From UBA7803 sp041395905 (GTDB lineage: Bacteria; Pseudomonadota; Gammaproteobacteria; Pseudomonadales; Azotimanducaceae), in NCBI GenBank assembly GCA_041395905.1, contig JAWKZP010000002.1, positions 1 through 64,000 of the forward strand: a DNA stretch of 64,000 nucleotides, written 5' to 3'. Shown here in pieces: positions 8,968 to 17,742 of the stretch. The notes below the pieces were generated by a model. The model saw only the letters and a list, made by a program, of their open reading frames with translations. It ran no database searches and was not told the origin of the DNA. A program made the position numbers and the translations under genes. Positions within the stretch are counted from its first letter, which is position 1, and every line of letters starts with the position of its first letter.

Positions 8968-9236
8968 ACTCCAGCCCTGCAATACTGGTGACCCTGTCGC
9001 TGCTCGGCGGCGTCGCACTGGGGTGCGTTTACTTCACCCTGCTCTACCATGCGCTGCGTCTGCAGCAAGCCGCCGCGCCGATCGGCGCCGTCCTGGGCGC
9101 GCACCTGGTGCGGGTGGCGCTGGCGCTGGCGGCTTTCTGGGGGCTGGTGCAGCTCGGAGCCTGGCCCCTGCTTGCGGGGCTCGCGGGCTTTCTGCTGGCC
9201 CGTTTCGGTGCGCAGCGGCTGGTGGCAGGGCCATGA
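8964..9236 (+). CDS. atpR: N-ATPase subunit AtpR
   Basis: 90 residues with an ATG that overlaps the stop of atpQ (ATGA). Three hydrophobic segments are visible. Arg32 and Arg50 lie at the edges of the second segment (ALRLQQAA and GAHLVRVALAL). AtpR is found only in N-ATPase operons, and conserved arginines in it have been proposed to pair with the c-subunit carboxylate during ring assembly. That role is known from family analysis, not from this sequence. The gene leads into atpB through another ATGA overlap. Confidence 0.85.
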   Translation: MNSSPAILVTLSLLGGVALGCVYFTLLYHALRLQQAAAPIGAVLGAHLVRVALALAAFWGLVQLGAWPLLAGLAGFLLARFGAQRLVAGP

Positions 9237-9910
9237 CCATGGAGGGCAATCCGCTCGCCACGGACGTGCTGTTCCAGCTCGGGCCGGTTCCCATCAGCAC
9301 GGCGGTAGTCACCACCTGGGCCATCATGCTGGTACTGGTGGTCATCAGCTGGCTGGGCATGCGCCCGATGCGGGTGCACCCCGGCGCTCTGCAGCTGATG
9401 CTCGAGCTCGTGGTCGAAACCATCAGCACCCAGGTCCAGGAGATCGTGCGCAGAGACACCCGGCCGTACCTGCCGCTGCTCGCGACTCTGTTCCTGTTTC
9501 TTGTGTTCGCCAACCTGTCGGCCGCGATCCCGGGCGCGAAGCCGCCCACCGGGCACGTGGAAACGCCGGCTACGCTGGCGGCCATCGTTTTTCTTTCGGT
9601 GCACTACTTCGGCCTGCGCGCCCAGGGCGTGCGCGGTTACCTGGCCCACTACACGCGCCCCAACCTGTTGCTGCTGCCGCTCAACGTCCTCGCCGAGATC
9701 ACCCGTACGTTCTCGCTGATGGTGCGTCTGTTCGGCAATATCATGAGCCATGAGTTCGTGCTGGCCATCGTCGTGTTCCTCGCCGGTCTGCTGCTGCCCA
9801 TCCCGTTCATGCTGCTGGGCATTCTGATCGGCCTGATTCAGGCTTACATATTCACCGTCCTGGCCGCCGTGTTCATCGGCGCCGCATTGGGCAGTTCGGA
9901 AGCCGGATAG
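9233..9910 (+). CDS. atpB: N-type ATPase subunit a
   Basis: 225 residues and about five to six membrane segments. This is the stator subunit that forms the two ion half-channels beside the c ring. The essential arginine is visible in TFSLMVRLFGNIMSHEF (Arg165), and the last helix carries GLIQAYIFTVLAAVFIGAAL, the usual Q-Y-F pattern. The start is ATG 9233, overlapping the atpR stop. A second ATG two codons later is possible. The gene is followed by a 23-bp gap and an AGGAGA ribosome-binding site for atpE, which fits the higher expression needed for the c subunit. Confidence 0.95.
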   Translation: MTMEGNPLATDVLFQLGPVPISTAVVTTWAIMLVLVVISWLGMRPMRVHPGALQLMLELVVETISTQVQEIVRRDTRPYLPLLATLFLFLVFANLSAAIPGAKPPTGHVETPATLAAIVFLSVHYFGLRAQGVRGYLAHYTRPNLLLLPLNVLAEITRTFSLMVRLFGNIMSHEFVLAIVVFLAGLLLPIPFMLLGILIGLIQAYIFTVLAAVFIGAALGSSEAG

Positions 9911-9933
9911 TCCGGCCTCAGGAGACAGCAATC

Positions 9934-10176
9934 ATGACCATCGAAATGTTGAGCATCATCGGCGCCGCAATCGCGGTTTCGTTCGGCGCGATAGGGCCGG
10001 CGCTGGGCGAGGGACGCGCCATCGCCGCCGCCATGGACGCGATCGCCCGGCAGCCCGAGTCCGCGGGGCCCATTTCACGCACCCTGTTCGTAGGTCTGGC
10101 AATGATCGAGACCATGGCCATCTATTGTCTCGTGGTGGCCCTGCTCCTGCTGTACGCCAATCCGTTCGCGGGCTGA
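9934..10176 (+). CDS. atpE: N-type ATPase subunit c
   Basis: 80 residues forming a two-helix hairpin with the polar loop ARQPES. The ion-binding helix carries Glu59-Thr60 with Tyr64 (MIETMAIYCL). The first helix has a second acidic residue, Glu26, in GPALGEG, where Na+-binding c subunits usually have Gln. The two-carboxylate arrangement is a feature of N-ATPase c subunits. Published work on a Burkholderia N-ATPase reported a large, proton-specific c ring, whereas sequence analysis had suggested sodium, so ion specificity here should be left open. AGGAGA lies about 11 bases before the ATG. Confidence 0.95.
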   Translation: MTIEMLSIIGAAIAVSFGAIGPALGEGRAIAAAMDAIARQPESAGPISRTLFVGLAMIETMAIYCLVVALLLLYANPFAG

Positions 10177-10178
10177 AC

Positions 10179-10935
10179 ATGACGATTAACTGGTGGACCA
10201 TCGCGCTGCAGGCCATCAACTTTCTGGTTCTGGTGTGGCTGCTGCAGCGCTTTCTGTACAAGCCCGTGCTGGCCGTGATCGCCAGGCGCAAGGAGCTCGT
10301 GGAGCATGCCTTCGCCGACGCGAAGTCGGCGCAGGACGCGGCCACCGCCGAGCAGCAGCGCTACCAGGAGGCACAGCAGCAGCTCGTCGAGTCGCGCCAG
10401 GCGCTGCTGAGCAAGGCGCATGCCGAGATCGAAGCCGACCGCGTCAAGGTGATCGAGGGTGCGCACACCGAGGCCGCGTCGATGGTCGACAGCGCGCGGG
10501 CGCAGATCGCCACGGAACGCGCCGCCGCGCTCACCGAGATGAAATCTCAGGTTGCGGATCTGGCCGTCGACATCGCCTCTCAACTGCTGCAGCACATCGT
10601 CGATGCGCCGGGCGCCGCCAGTGCTCTGAACGATGCATTCCTGGCACAGATCGGAACCCGCCTGGATGACCTGTCTGCAGCGGAACGGAAATCCCTCAGC
10701 GAAGATCTCGAAGCGTCCACCGAGCGGCTGCGGGTGGTCACGGCCACGGAGCTCGGCAGCGACGCCCGGCAGCGCTGGCGCCAGGCCATCGAGCACCGCC
10801 TCGGACCCGCGGCCGTGCCGACGTTCGCGGTCGACCCGCAACTCCTCGGCGGCGCGGAGCTGCGCTTTCCCCATGCCGTACTGAGCTTCGCGTGGTCCGA
10901 GCTGCTGCAGGAGCGCAGAGCCGCGCTGCTCGCCG

Positions 10936-10952
<17 letters not shown>
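10179..10952 (+). CDS. atpF: N-type ATPase subunit b, long form with delta-like C-terminus
   Basis: 257 residues, about 100 longer than a normal b subunit. The N-terminus is a single membrane helix (INWWTIALQAINFLVLVWLL) followed by FLYKPV and a long charged coiled coil rich in Ala, Glu and Gln to about residue 140. The remaining hundred or so residues (ATELGSDARQRWRQAIEHRL) resemble the part of delta that caps the stator. No separate atpH exists in the operon. I infer that the extended C-terminus replaces delta in tying the stator to alpha. The gene overlaps atpA by 17 bases. Confidence 0.9.
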
Positions 10953-12471
<1,519 letters not shown>

Positions 12472-12472
12472 G

Positions 12473-13312
12473 GTGGAACAGCTGTCGCGGCTGAAGACGC
12501 GGATCACCAATCTCCAGGAACTGCGCGAACTGATGGGCGCGCTGCGGGCGCTTGCCGCCTCGCACGTGCAATCGGCCCAGGCTGCGCTGGAAGGCATCCG
12601 TCAGTACGCGGGCGTGATCGAGAACGCCATCGCCGAAGGGGTTACCCTGCTGCCCGGTGGCGGCGTACCAGCAGTGACGCCAACTCCGGGCGCCGACACC
12701 CTGGTGCTGATCGGCTCGGAGCACGGTTTCGTGGGCGGCTTCAACGAACGCCTGATGGAGCACGCGTTGCAGCTGCTGACGCCGGCGCGCTCCCTGGCGG
12801 TGGTCGGCCAGCGCGCCCTGGACCAGGCCCGCGAGCAGGGGCACGAGCCGGTCTGGGCGGTCGCCATGGCGACACAGACTGGCGGTGTTCTGGAAGTGGC
12901 GCGTGGCGTGGCCAGCCGTCTGACCGGATCCGATCGCGCCGAGCTGGTGTTCGCCGGCTACCGCCGCGGCGGCAACTACGAAGTCGAAACGCGACGGGTG
13001 CTGCCGCTCGACCCGGCGCTGCTGCAGCGCGCCCAGGTGCGCCCGTCACCGTTGCACCATCTGCCCGCCGAGCTGCTGCTGCAGCGGCTCGCAGACGAGT
13101 ACCTGCTGGCAGAGCTGACCCGCGCCATCATGGAATCATTCGCCAGCGAGAACGGCGCGCGCCTGCGCGTCATGGAAGCCGCGGATCAGAACATCGACGG
13201 CCGCCTGCAGAAGCTCGACATTCAGGCCCACAGCGTGCGTCAGGCATCCATCACCGCGGAGCTGCTCGATGTGATCATCGGCGCCGAGGCCATCGTCGGC
13301 CGCGACGGCTGA
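12473..13312 (+). CDS. atpG: N-type ATPase subunit gamma
   Basis: 279 residues starting at GTG 12473, one base after the atpA stop. The N-terminal helix LSRLKTRITNLQELRELMGA and the C-terminal helix ending DVIIGAEAIVGRD match the two ends of gamma, which form the rotating coiled-coil shaft. The middle is more divergent than in housekeeping gamma subunits, as expected for the N-type. It is the last gene of the operon. A convergent monooxygenase gene lies 67 bp downstream. No clear terminator hairpin with a T-tract is visible in that gap. Confidence 0.88.
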   Translation: MEQLSRLKTRITNLQELRELMGALRALAASHVQSAQAALEGIRQYAGVIENAIAEGVTLLPGGGVPAVTPTPGADTLVLIGSEHGFVGGFNERLMEHALQLLTPARSLAVVGQRALDQAREQGHEPVWAVAMATQTGGVLEVARGVASRLTGSDRAELVFAGYRRGGNYEVETRRVLPLDPALLQRAQVRPSPLHHLPAELLLQRLADEYLLAELTRAIMESFASENGARLRVMEAADQNIDGRLQKLDIQAHSVRQASITAELLDVIIGAEAIVGRDG

Positions 13313-13379
13313 CCATACACCGGCAGCAGCGCGCCGCCGCCGCCAGGCACGTCGTGGCGTTCCAGCCAGCCGGCGCCAA

Positions 13380-14899
13380 CTAGCCCGCAGCGACGCGGCT
13401 CCGGTTCTCCGGACCCGGATTGTCGAACACCAGCACGCCGTCATCCAACGGCGCATCGGGCAGGATGTCTTTTCCCGATAATAATCCTGTATGTTGGTCC
13501 AGGGTTCTCGGTCGCTCTGTTTGGGCAGGCGCCCGACCCCACGGCGCATGTAGCCCGGCGCGAAGTCTTCCGGGTCGATGAATCCGCGGCCGTTCATGCC
13601 CTGATCTTCCGGGCGCAGCCGCGGCGTGCACTGACGCACGCCGTTTTCTGCCATATGGTTCAGCAGCCGGCAGACGAAGTGCGCGATCATGTCCGAGCGC
13701 ATGGTCCAGGAGGTACGGATGTAACCGAAGCTCCAGGCGAGGTTCGGCATGTCCGAGAGCATGATGCCCCTGTATGTCCAGGTATCCGGCAGGCTGACCG
13801 GGCGACCGTCCACGGTGAACGCGACGTTGCCCAGCCCGCACAGCTCGATGCCCGTGGCTGCGACGACGATGTCGGCCTCGAGCTTGTCGCCGGATTTGAG
13901 GAGGATACCGTCCTCGACGAACCGATCGATCTGATCGGTGACGACCGAAGCCTTGCCCGAACGGATGGCCTGAAACATGTCGCCGTCGGGCAGCAGGCAG
14001 AGCCGCTCCTTCCAGGGGCCGTAGGCCGGACTGAAGTGGGTGTCCACGTCGTAGCCTTCCGGCAGCGCTTCGGCGGCCGCATCGATCAGCTCCCTGCGAA
14101 CGGCGTCCGGCTCGTGCAGCGACCGCTCGGTCAGTTCACGGCCGAACTCGAGCATCTTGCGGCGCTTGATGCCGTGAATCCAGTCCTGGGGCACATCGAG
14201 AGCGCGCAGCTCCTGAATCATTTCGTCCTCGACACTGTTGTCCAGCGCGTAGTAGTAGCTCGGCGATCGCTGCAGCTGCGTCACGTGTGCCACGCGCTCC
14301 GCCACCGCAGGCACGATGGTTGCGGCTGTCGCTCCGGAGCCGATGACCACCATCCGCTTGCCGGTGTAATCGAGCGCTTCCGGCCACTTCTGCGGGTGAA
14401 TGATCGGCCCGTCGAAGGTTTCCTCACCGGGAAACTCCGGCCGGTAGCCGGCTTCGTAGTCGTAGTAGCCTTGACACATGAACAGGAAGTTGCCCTTGAA
14501 CGTACGCAGGTCTCCGGCACCTGTGCGGGCCTGTACCGTCCACAAGGCTTCTGCGGAGGACCAGGATGCTCCGGTCACCCAGTGATTGAAGCGGATGTTG
14601 GGCTCGAGCTGATTCTCGTCCACCACTTCCTGCAGATAGCTCAGAATCTCGGGCGCCGTCGCGATGGGCTGGCCGTGCCAGGGTTTGAAGTCGTAGCCGA
14701 AGGTGTACAGATCACTATCGGAACGGATACCCGGATAGCGGAACAGATCCCAGGTACCGCCGATGGCATCGCGGCCCTCCAGGATCACGTAGCCCCTGTC
14801 CGGACATTCCCGCTGCAGGTGGCAGGCGGCTCCGATGCCGGAAATGCCCGCGCCGATGATGATGACGTCGCTGTGCAGAACGCGTCCCGCCTCGTCCAT
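13380..14899 (-). CDS. Flavin-binding monooxygenase (Baeyer-Villiger type), frameshifted near the C-terminus
   Basis: The protein has the FAD-binding GAGISG (16-21), the Baeyer-Villiger/FMO fingerprint FDGPIIHPQKW (162-172) and a second Rossmann motif VIGSGATAA for NADPH. Such enzymes insert oxygen into ketones or oxidise heteroatoms. The start at 14899 has GGGGAGTGAGG upstream. Near 13470 the reading frame changes. Up to YYRE it reads in one frame, then the expected ending (KDILPDAPLDDGVLVFDN, stop at 13380) lies in another. One extra A in the coding-strand AAAA (TTTT at 13470-13473) would restore it. Without the correction the frame runs on to 13136 and overlaps atpG by 177 bp, which argues for the frameshift. 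All catalytic motifs lie upstream of the break. Confidence 0.88.
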
Positions 14900-14919
14900 A
14901 TCCTCACTCCCCTCTCTCC

Positions 14920-14943
14920 GTGTAGGTGTCCGTGTAGGTATCT
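14920..14943. repeat. Two tandem copies of a 12-bp repeat
   Basis: GTGTAGGTGTCC (14920-14931) is followed directly by GTGTAGGTATCT (14932-14943), differing at two positions. The pair lies 20-45 bases upstream of the monooxygenase start, within the divergent promoter region shared with the P450 gene. Confidence 0.7.
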
Positions 14944-14980
14944 GTGCCAGCGCCGACTATAGCGCGACCAGCCAGACATT

Positions 14981-15057
14981 GACGCAGTGCCGACGCAGTG
15001 CCGTCGCAGTGCCGTCGCAGTGCCGTCGCAGTGCCGACGCAATGCGAACGCATGAAC
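14981..15057. repeat. 11-bp tandem repeat, about seven units
   Basis: The unit is G(A/T)CGCAGTGCC. Two copies with GACGC are followed by three with GTCGC, then GACGCAATGCG, and a last degenerate copy AACGCATGAAC that contains the ATG of the P450 gene. The period of 11 bp is about one helical turn. The array fills the space between the divergent monooxygenase and P450 genes. It could be a slipped-strand variable tract or an array of protein-binding sites phased along one face of the DNA. Confidence 0.85.
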
Positions 15058-16153
15058 GAAGCCCCTCTGCCTCAAGGTATCGAGCTCACGCCCCTGGACC
15101 CCGCATTCCGCGCAGACCCCTACCCGATCCTGCAGCGCCTGCGTAAGGCTGCGCCGGTCCACGCCGAGAGCGGCCTCAGACGGTACGTCTACACACGCCA
15201 CGACGACGTGCGGGAAATCCTGCGCGATCGCGAGTTCTGGTCGGATCCACGCAAGGGCAACCCCGGCACCTTCACCCGCGAGGTGCTGGGCGCGCTGCTG
15301 GACGGCGAGGAACCTTCCATGCTGCTGATGGACGAGCCGGACCACCGGCGCCTGCGATCCCTGGTCAGCGCTTCGTTCACGCCCGCGGCGGTGGAACGCT
15401 GGCGTCCGCGGATCCGCGAGGTGGTCCAGCGCGTGCTGGACGACATCGCCACCGAGGAATTCGATCTGATTGCCGACTTTGCAGGGCCCGTACCCACCGT
15501 CGTGATCGCGGAAATGCTGGGTATCGATGCCAACGAGCACGCGCAGTTCAAGATCTGGTCGGATCAGAGCGTGCAGGCCGGGTTCAATCCGTTCGCGACC
15601 GAGGCCGCGCGCGCCAGCCGGGACCAGGCCCGCGCCGCGCTCGACGCGTTCTTCCGCAGGGAGATCGCCGCCCGTCGCGCAACCCCCGGCAAGGACCTGA
15701 TTTCGGAAATGCTGCGGGCGGGGGCGGACGGTGATCGTCTCAGCGAGCAGGAGATGGTGCAGCAGTGCTTTCTGCTGCTCGTGGCAGGCAACGTCACCAC
15801 CACCGACCTCGGTGGTGAATTCGGGACGCATTGCCAACCGCGAGATCGCCATCGGCGGATGCCCGGTGGGCCGCGGGGAATCGCTTTCCACGTCCCTCGC
15901 TGCGGCCAATCACGACCCCGATGTCTACCCGCATCCGGAGCGCTTCGACATCGAGCGCTCGGATACGCACCATCAGTCGTTCGGTGGCGGCCGCCACCTG
16001 TGTCTGGGCGCGCACCAGGCGCGCGCCGAAGCCCAGGAGGCGATTCTCGGTCTGATTGCCCGATATCCGAATCTCAGACACGGCGAGCGCGGTCACGAGC
16101 ACCACTCGATTCCGAGCTTTCGTGGCATGAGCAGTTTCTGGGTGCGCGGCTGA
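15052..16153 (+). pseudogene. Cytochrome P450, internally deleted and frameshifted
   Basis: The first part, from ATG 15052, is a good bacterial P450: DPYPILQRLRKAAPVH, a helix C region with DEPDHRRLRSLVSASFT, and the oxygen-activating helix I as LLLVAGNVTTTDL. At about 15810 the frame changes. The sequence resumes with VVNSGRIANREIAIGG and goes on to the heme-binding loop FGGGRHLCLGAHQARAE and a stop at 16151-16153. Compared with the family, about 40 residues are missing between helix I and that point, including the conserved ExxR of helix K, and the loss is not a multiple of three. The product cannot be functional as read. The junction lies in a perfect inverted repeat. The gene is divergent from the flavin monooxygenase. 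Confidence 0.88.
15798..15817. repeat. Perfect 9-bp inverted repeat at the P450 deletion junction
   Basis: CACCACCGA at 15798-15806, a CC spacer, then TCGGTGGTG at 15809-15817. The reading frame breaks and about 120 bases of expected P450 sequence are missing exactly here. Confidence 0.85.
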
Positions 16154-16367
16154 CAACCGCGCCGAACACCGTGACCGGTGTCGCGAAACATCGCTATGTT
16201 TCTGTTTTTGTTGGAATTATTTGAGAGCAAAGCTCCATCATTCCTCCACCGCTTCTACGTTAAGTACGCAGGCTGGCGTGCGAAGCTGTTGCCTGAATTC
16301 TTCTGGATGCCTTCTGATGCACCCGGAGACCCGAGCGCACAGCAGACCACGACTACGACGCCATCCG

Positions 16368-16676
16368 ATGTCGCCGCTGTGCATTCTGCTCCTGGCCGCG
16401 CTCGCTCTCACCCCGAGCGCTCATGCGGGCAGCGAAGGCGGTGACAATCATCCGGCCGCTCACCTCTATCTGCCTGAACTCAACGAGAGCTACGCGCTGG
16501 GCATCAACGAGATCAGATCGGACGACTTCACCAAAATCACCGGCTGGCGGCTCAGCACCAGCTGGTATTTCGGCCACTGGGACGGCGAAGACTCCGCCAT
16601 CGCGTTCGTGTGGCAGAAGAAGCACGACCAGATGAGCTTCTCCACCGAAGGGATCCGCTACACCCGCCGCTTCTGA
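16368..16676 (+). CDS. Small secreted protein of unknown function
   Basis: 102 residues from ATG 16368. A clear signal peptide (PLCILLLAALALTPSAHA) is followed by a mature part of about 80 residues rich in aromatic and charged residues, for example SYALGINEIRSDDF and TSWYFGHWDGEDSAIAFVW. Its short alternating strands could form a small beta-barrel or sandwich. I do not recognise a family. An in-frame ATG at 16317 would add a 17-residue basic tail ahead of the signal peptide and is less likely. The 214 bases before it (16154-16367) contain no other convincing gene. They include an AT-rich patch at about 16190-16225 that may be the promoter. Confidence 0.6.
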   Translation: MSPLCILLLAALALTPSAHAGSEGGDNHPAAHLYLPELNESYALGINEIRSDDFTKITGWRLSTSWYFGHWDGEDSAIAFVWQKKHDQMSFSTEGIRYTRRF

Positions 16677-16747
16677 GCGGCACGTGTGTGCGCGCCGCGC
16701 ATCACCACGGCGTCGGCGCGTCCGTCATGAATCGCCGCGGGAACGCT

Positions 16748-17113
16748 TCATCCGCCGGCAATCTTGACCCGGTAGCCCAACGCCTCGAGCAGCGGCCGCA
16801 GCCGCTCTCGCTGATCGCCCTGCAGTTCGACCGTGCCTGCGGCAACGGTGCCGCCGACGCCGCAGCGCGCCTTGAGCTGCTGCGCGAGCCGCAGCAGCTC
16901 AGGCTCCGCCAGCGGTAAACCTTCCACCAGAGTGACGCCGGCTCCCTTGCGGCCCCTGGTCTGCCGGCGCAGCCGCACGAAGCCATCCCCGGCGCGCGCT
17001 GCGCGCGCGGCGTCCCGGCACACACAGTCGGCCTGAGGACGTCGGCAGCCCGGACAGTGGCGGCCACCGTCCGTGGAGTAGACCAGGCCGCCGCTGCTGG
17101 ACTTCCGGCCCAT
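16748..17113 (-). CDS. yciH: YciH/SUI1 family translation factor
   Basis: 121 residues. An N-terminal cysteine cluster (CPGCRRPQADCVC) is followed by the SUI1/eIF1 fold: VRLRRQTRGRKGAGVTLVEG, LAQQLKARCGVGGTV and QGDQRERLRPLLEALGY. Bacterial YciH acts on the 30S subunit during initiation and has been described as a stress-related initiation inhibitor. It is the last gene of a likely operon with the TonB receptor and AhpD-like gene, 24 bp after the latter. Whether it shares their function is not evident. Confidence 0.93.
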   Translation of the reverse strand: MGRKSSSGGLVYSTDGGRHCPGCRRPQADCVCRDAARAARAGDGFVRLRRQTRGRKGAGVTLVEGLPLAEPELLRLAQQLKARCGVGGTVAAGTVELQGDQRERLRPLLEALGYRVKIAGG

Positions 17114-17137
17114 CGCAATTCGCTCGGTCAGCCTGGC

Positions 17138-17710
17138 TCAGCCGTCGCCGAACGCCAGGCGCTTCCACAGGTCCCGATAGTCGTAGTCGGTCTGCAGCGC
17201 CAGGTTCAGCCGGTTGTACGAGGCGAAGTCACTGACCACGTGGGTCAGCTGCACGATGCCCTTGTCACTGAGACCGACCTCGCGCAGGCCGTCGATGTCG
17301 GTGTCGGTCACCCCGGCCGGATCGCGATTGACCTTCAGTGCATAGTCGAGCAGCGTTCGCAGCCGCGCGCTGTCCACCGCTTCCACACCCGAGCGCAGCA
17401 GCTCCGCAACGTAGTCTTCGGCGCTGCCGAGACCATGATTGAGAATCGTGCAGAACGCCGCCGTGCAGTACGGGCAGCCGTTGTCCCTGGAGACCAGAAT
17501 GCCGATGTGCTGGATCTCCTGCATGTCCAGCTCGCCCGCCTCCCAGAGCACCTTGGTGGCTCCCAGCTTGGCCGTGAAGAACTCCGGGAAATTCAGCTCG
17601 ACGAAGAAATGGTTGGGCACACTGCCCTCCATCTGCGTCACCCACTCGAAGATCCCTGCAATCGCCGGGTCGTCGAGGCGCGCGGGCTTGACGATCTTCA
17701 CTCTGGCCAT
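17138..17710 (-). CDS. Carboxymuconolactone decarboxylase / AhpD-like protein
   Basis: 190 residues, starting at 17710 with AGGAGGAGA upstream. The all-helical AhpD fold is indicated by GILVSRDNGCPYCTAAFCT, which carries the CxxC pair that in AhpD forms the redox-active disulfide, followed by the usual histidine a few residues later (NHGLG). Members act as peroxidase reductants or decarboxylases, and many are of unknown substrate. It lies 32 bp downstream of the TonB receptor and 24 bp upstream of yciH on the same strand, so the three are probably transcribed together. Confidence 0.85.
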   Translation of the reverse strand: MARVKIVKPARLDDPAIAGIFEWVTQMEGSVPNHFFVELNFPEFFTAKLGATKVLWEAGELDMQEIQHIGILVSRDNGCPYCTAAFCTILNHGLGSAEDYVAELLRSGVEAVDSARLRTLLDYALKVNRDPAGVTDTDIDGLREVGLSDKGIVQLTHVVSDFASYNRLNLALQTDYDYRDLWKRLAFGDG

Positions 17711-17742
17711 GGTGTCTCCTCCTGTGCCTGCGGCCGCTCGGC

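Noticed and set aside
13136..13379. Extra 80 codons at the end of the flavin monooxygenase
   Set aside because: This extension exists only if the single-base frameshift is ignored. It is Arg/Ala-rich, overlaps atpG and has no family support.
14981..15057. CRISPR array
   Set aside because: The 11-bp units are directly adjacent with no spacers, so this is a simple tandem repeat.
16178..16444. Open frame starting MSRNIAMFLFLLELF ahead of the small secreted protein
   Set aside because: It looks protein-like for about 45 residues but has no ribosome-binding site, ends in low-complexity Thr and Arg, and overlaps the better-supported secreted protein in another frame.
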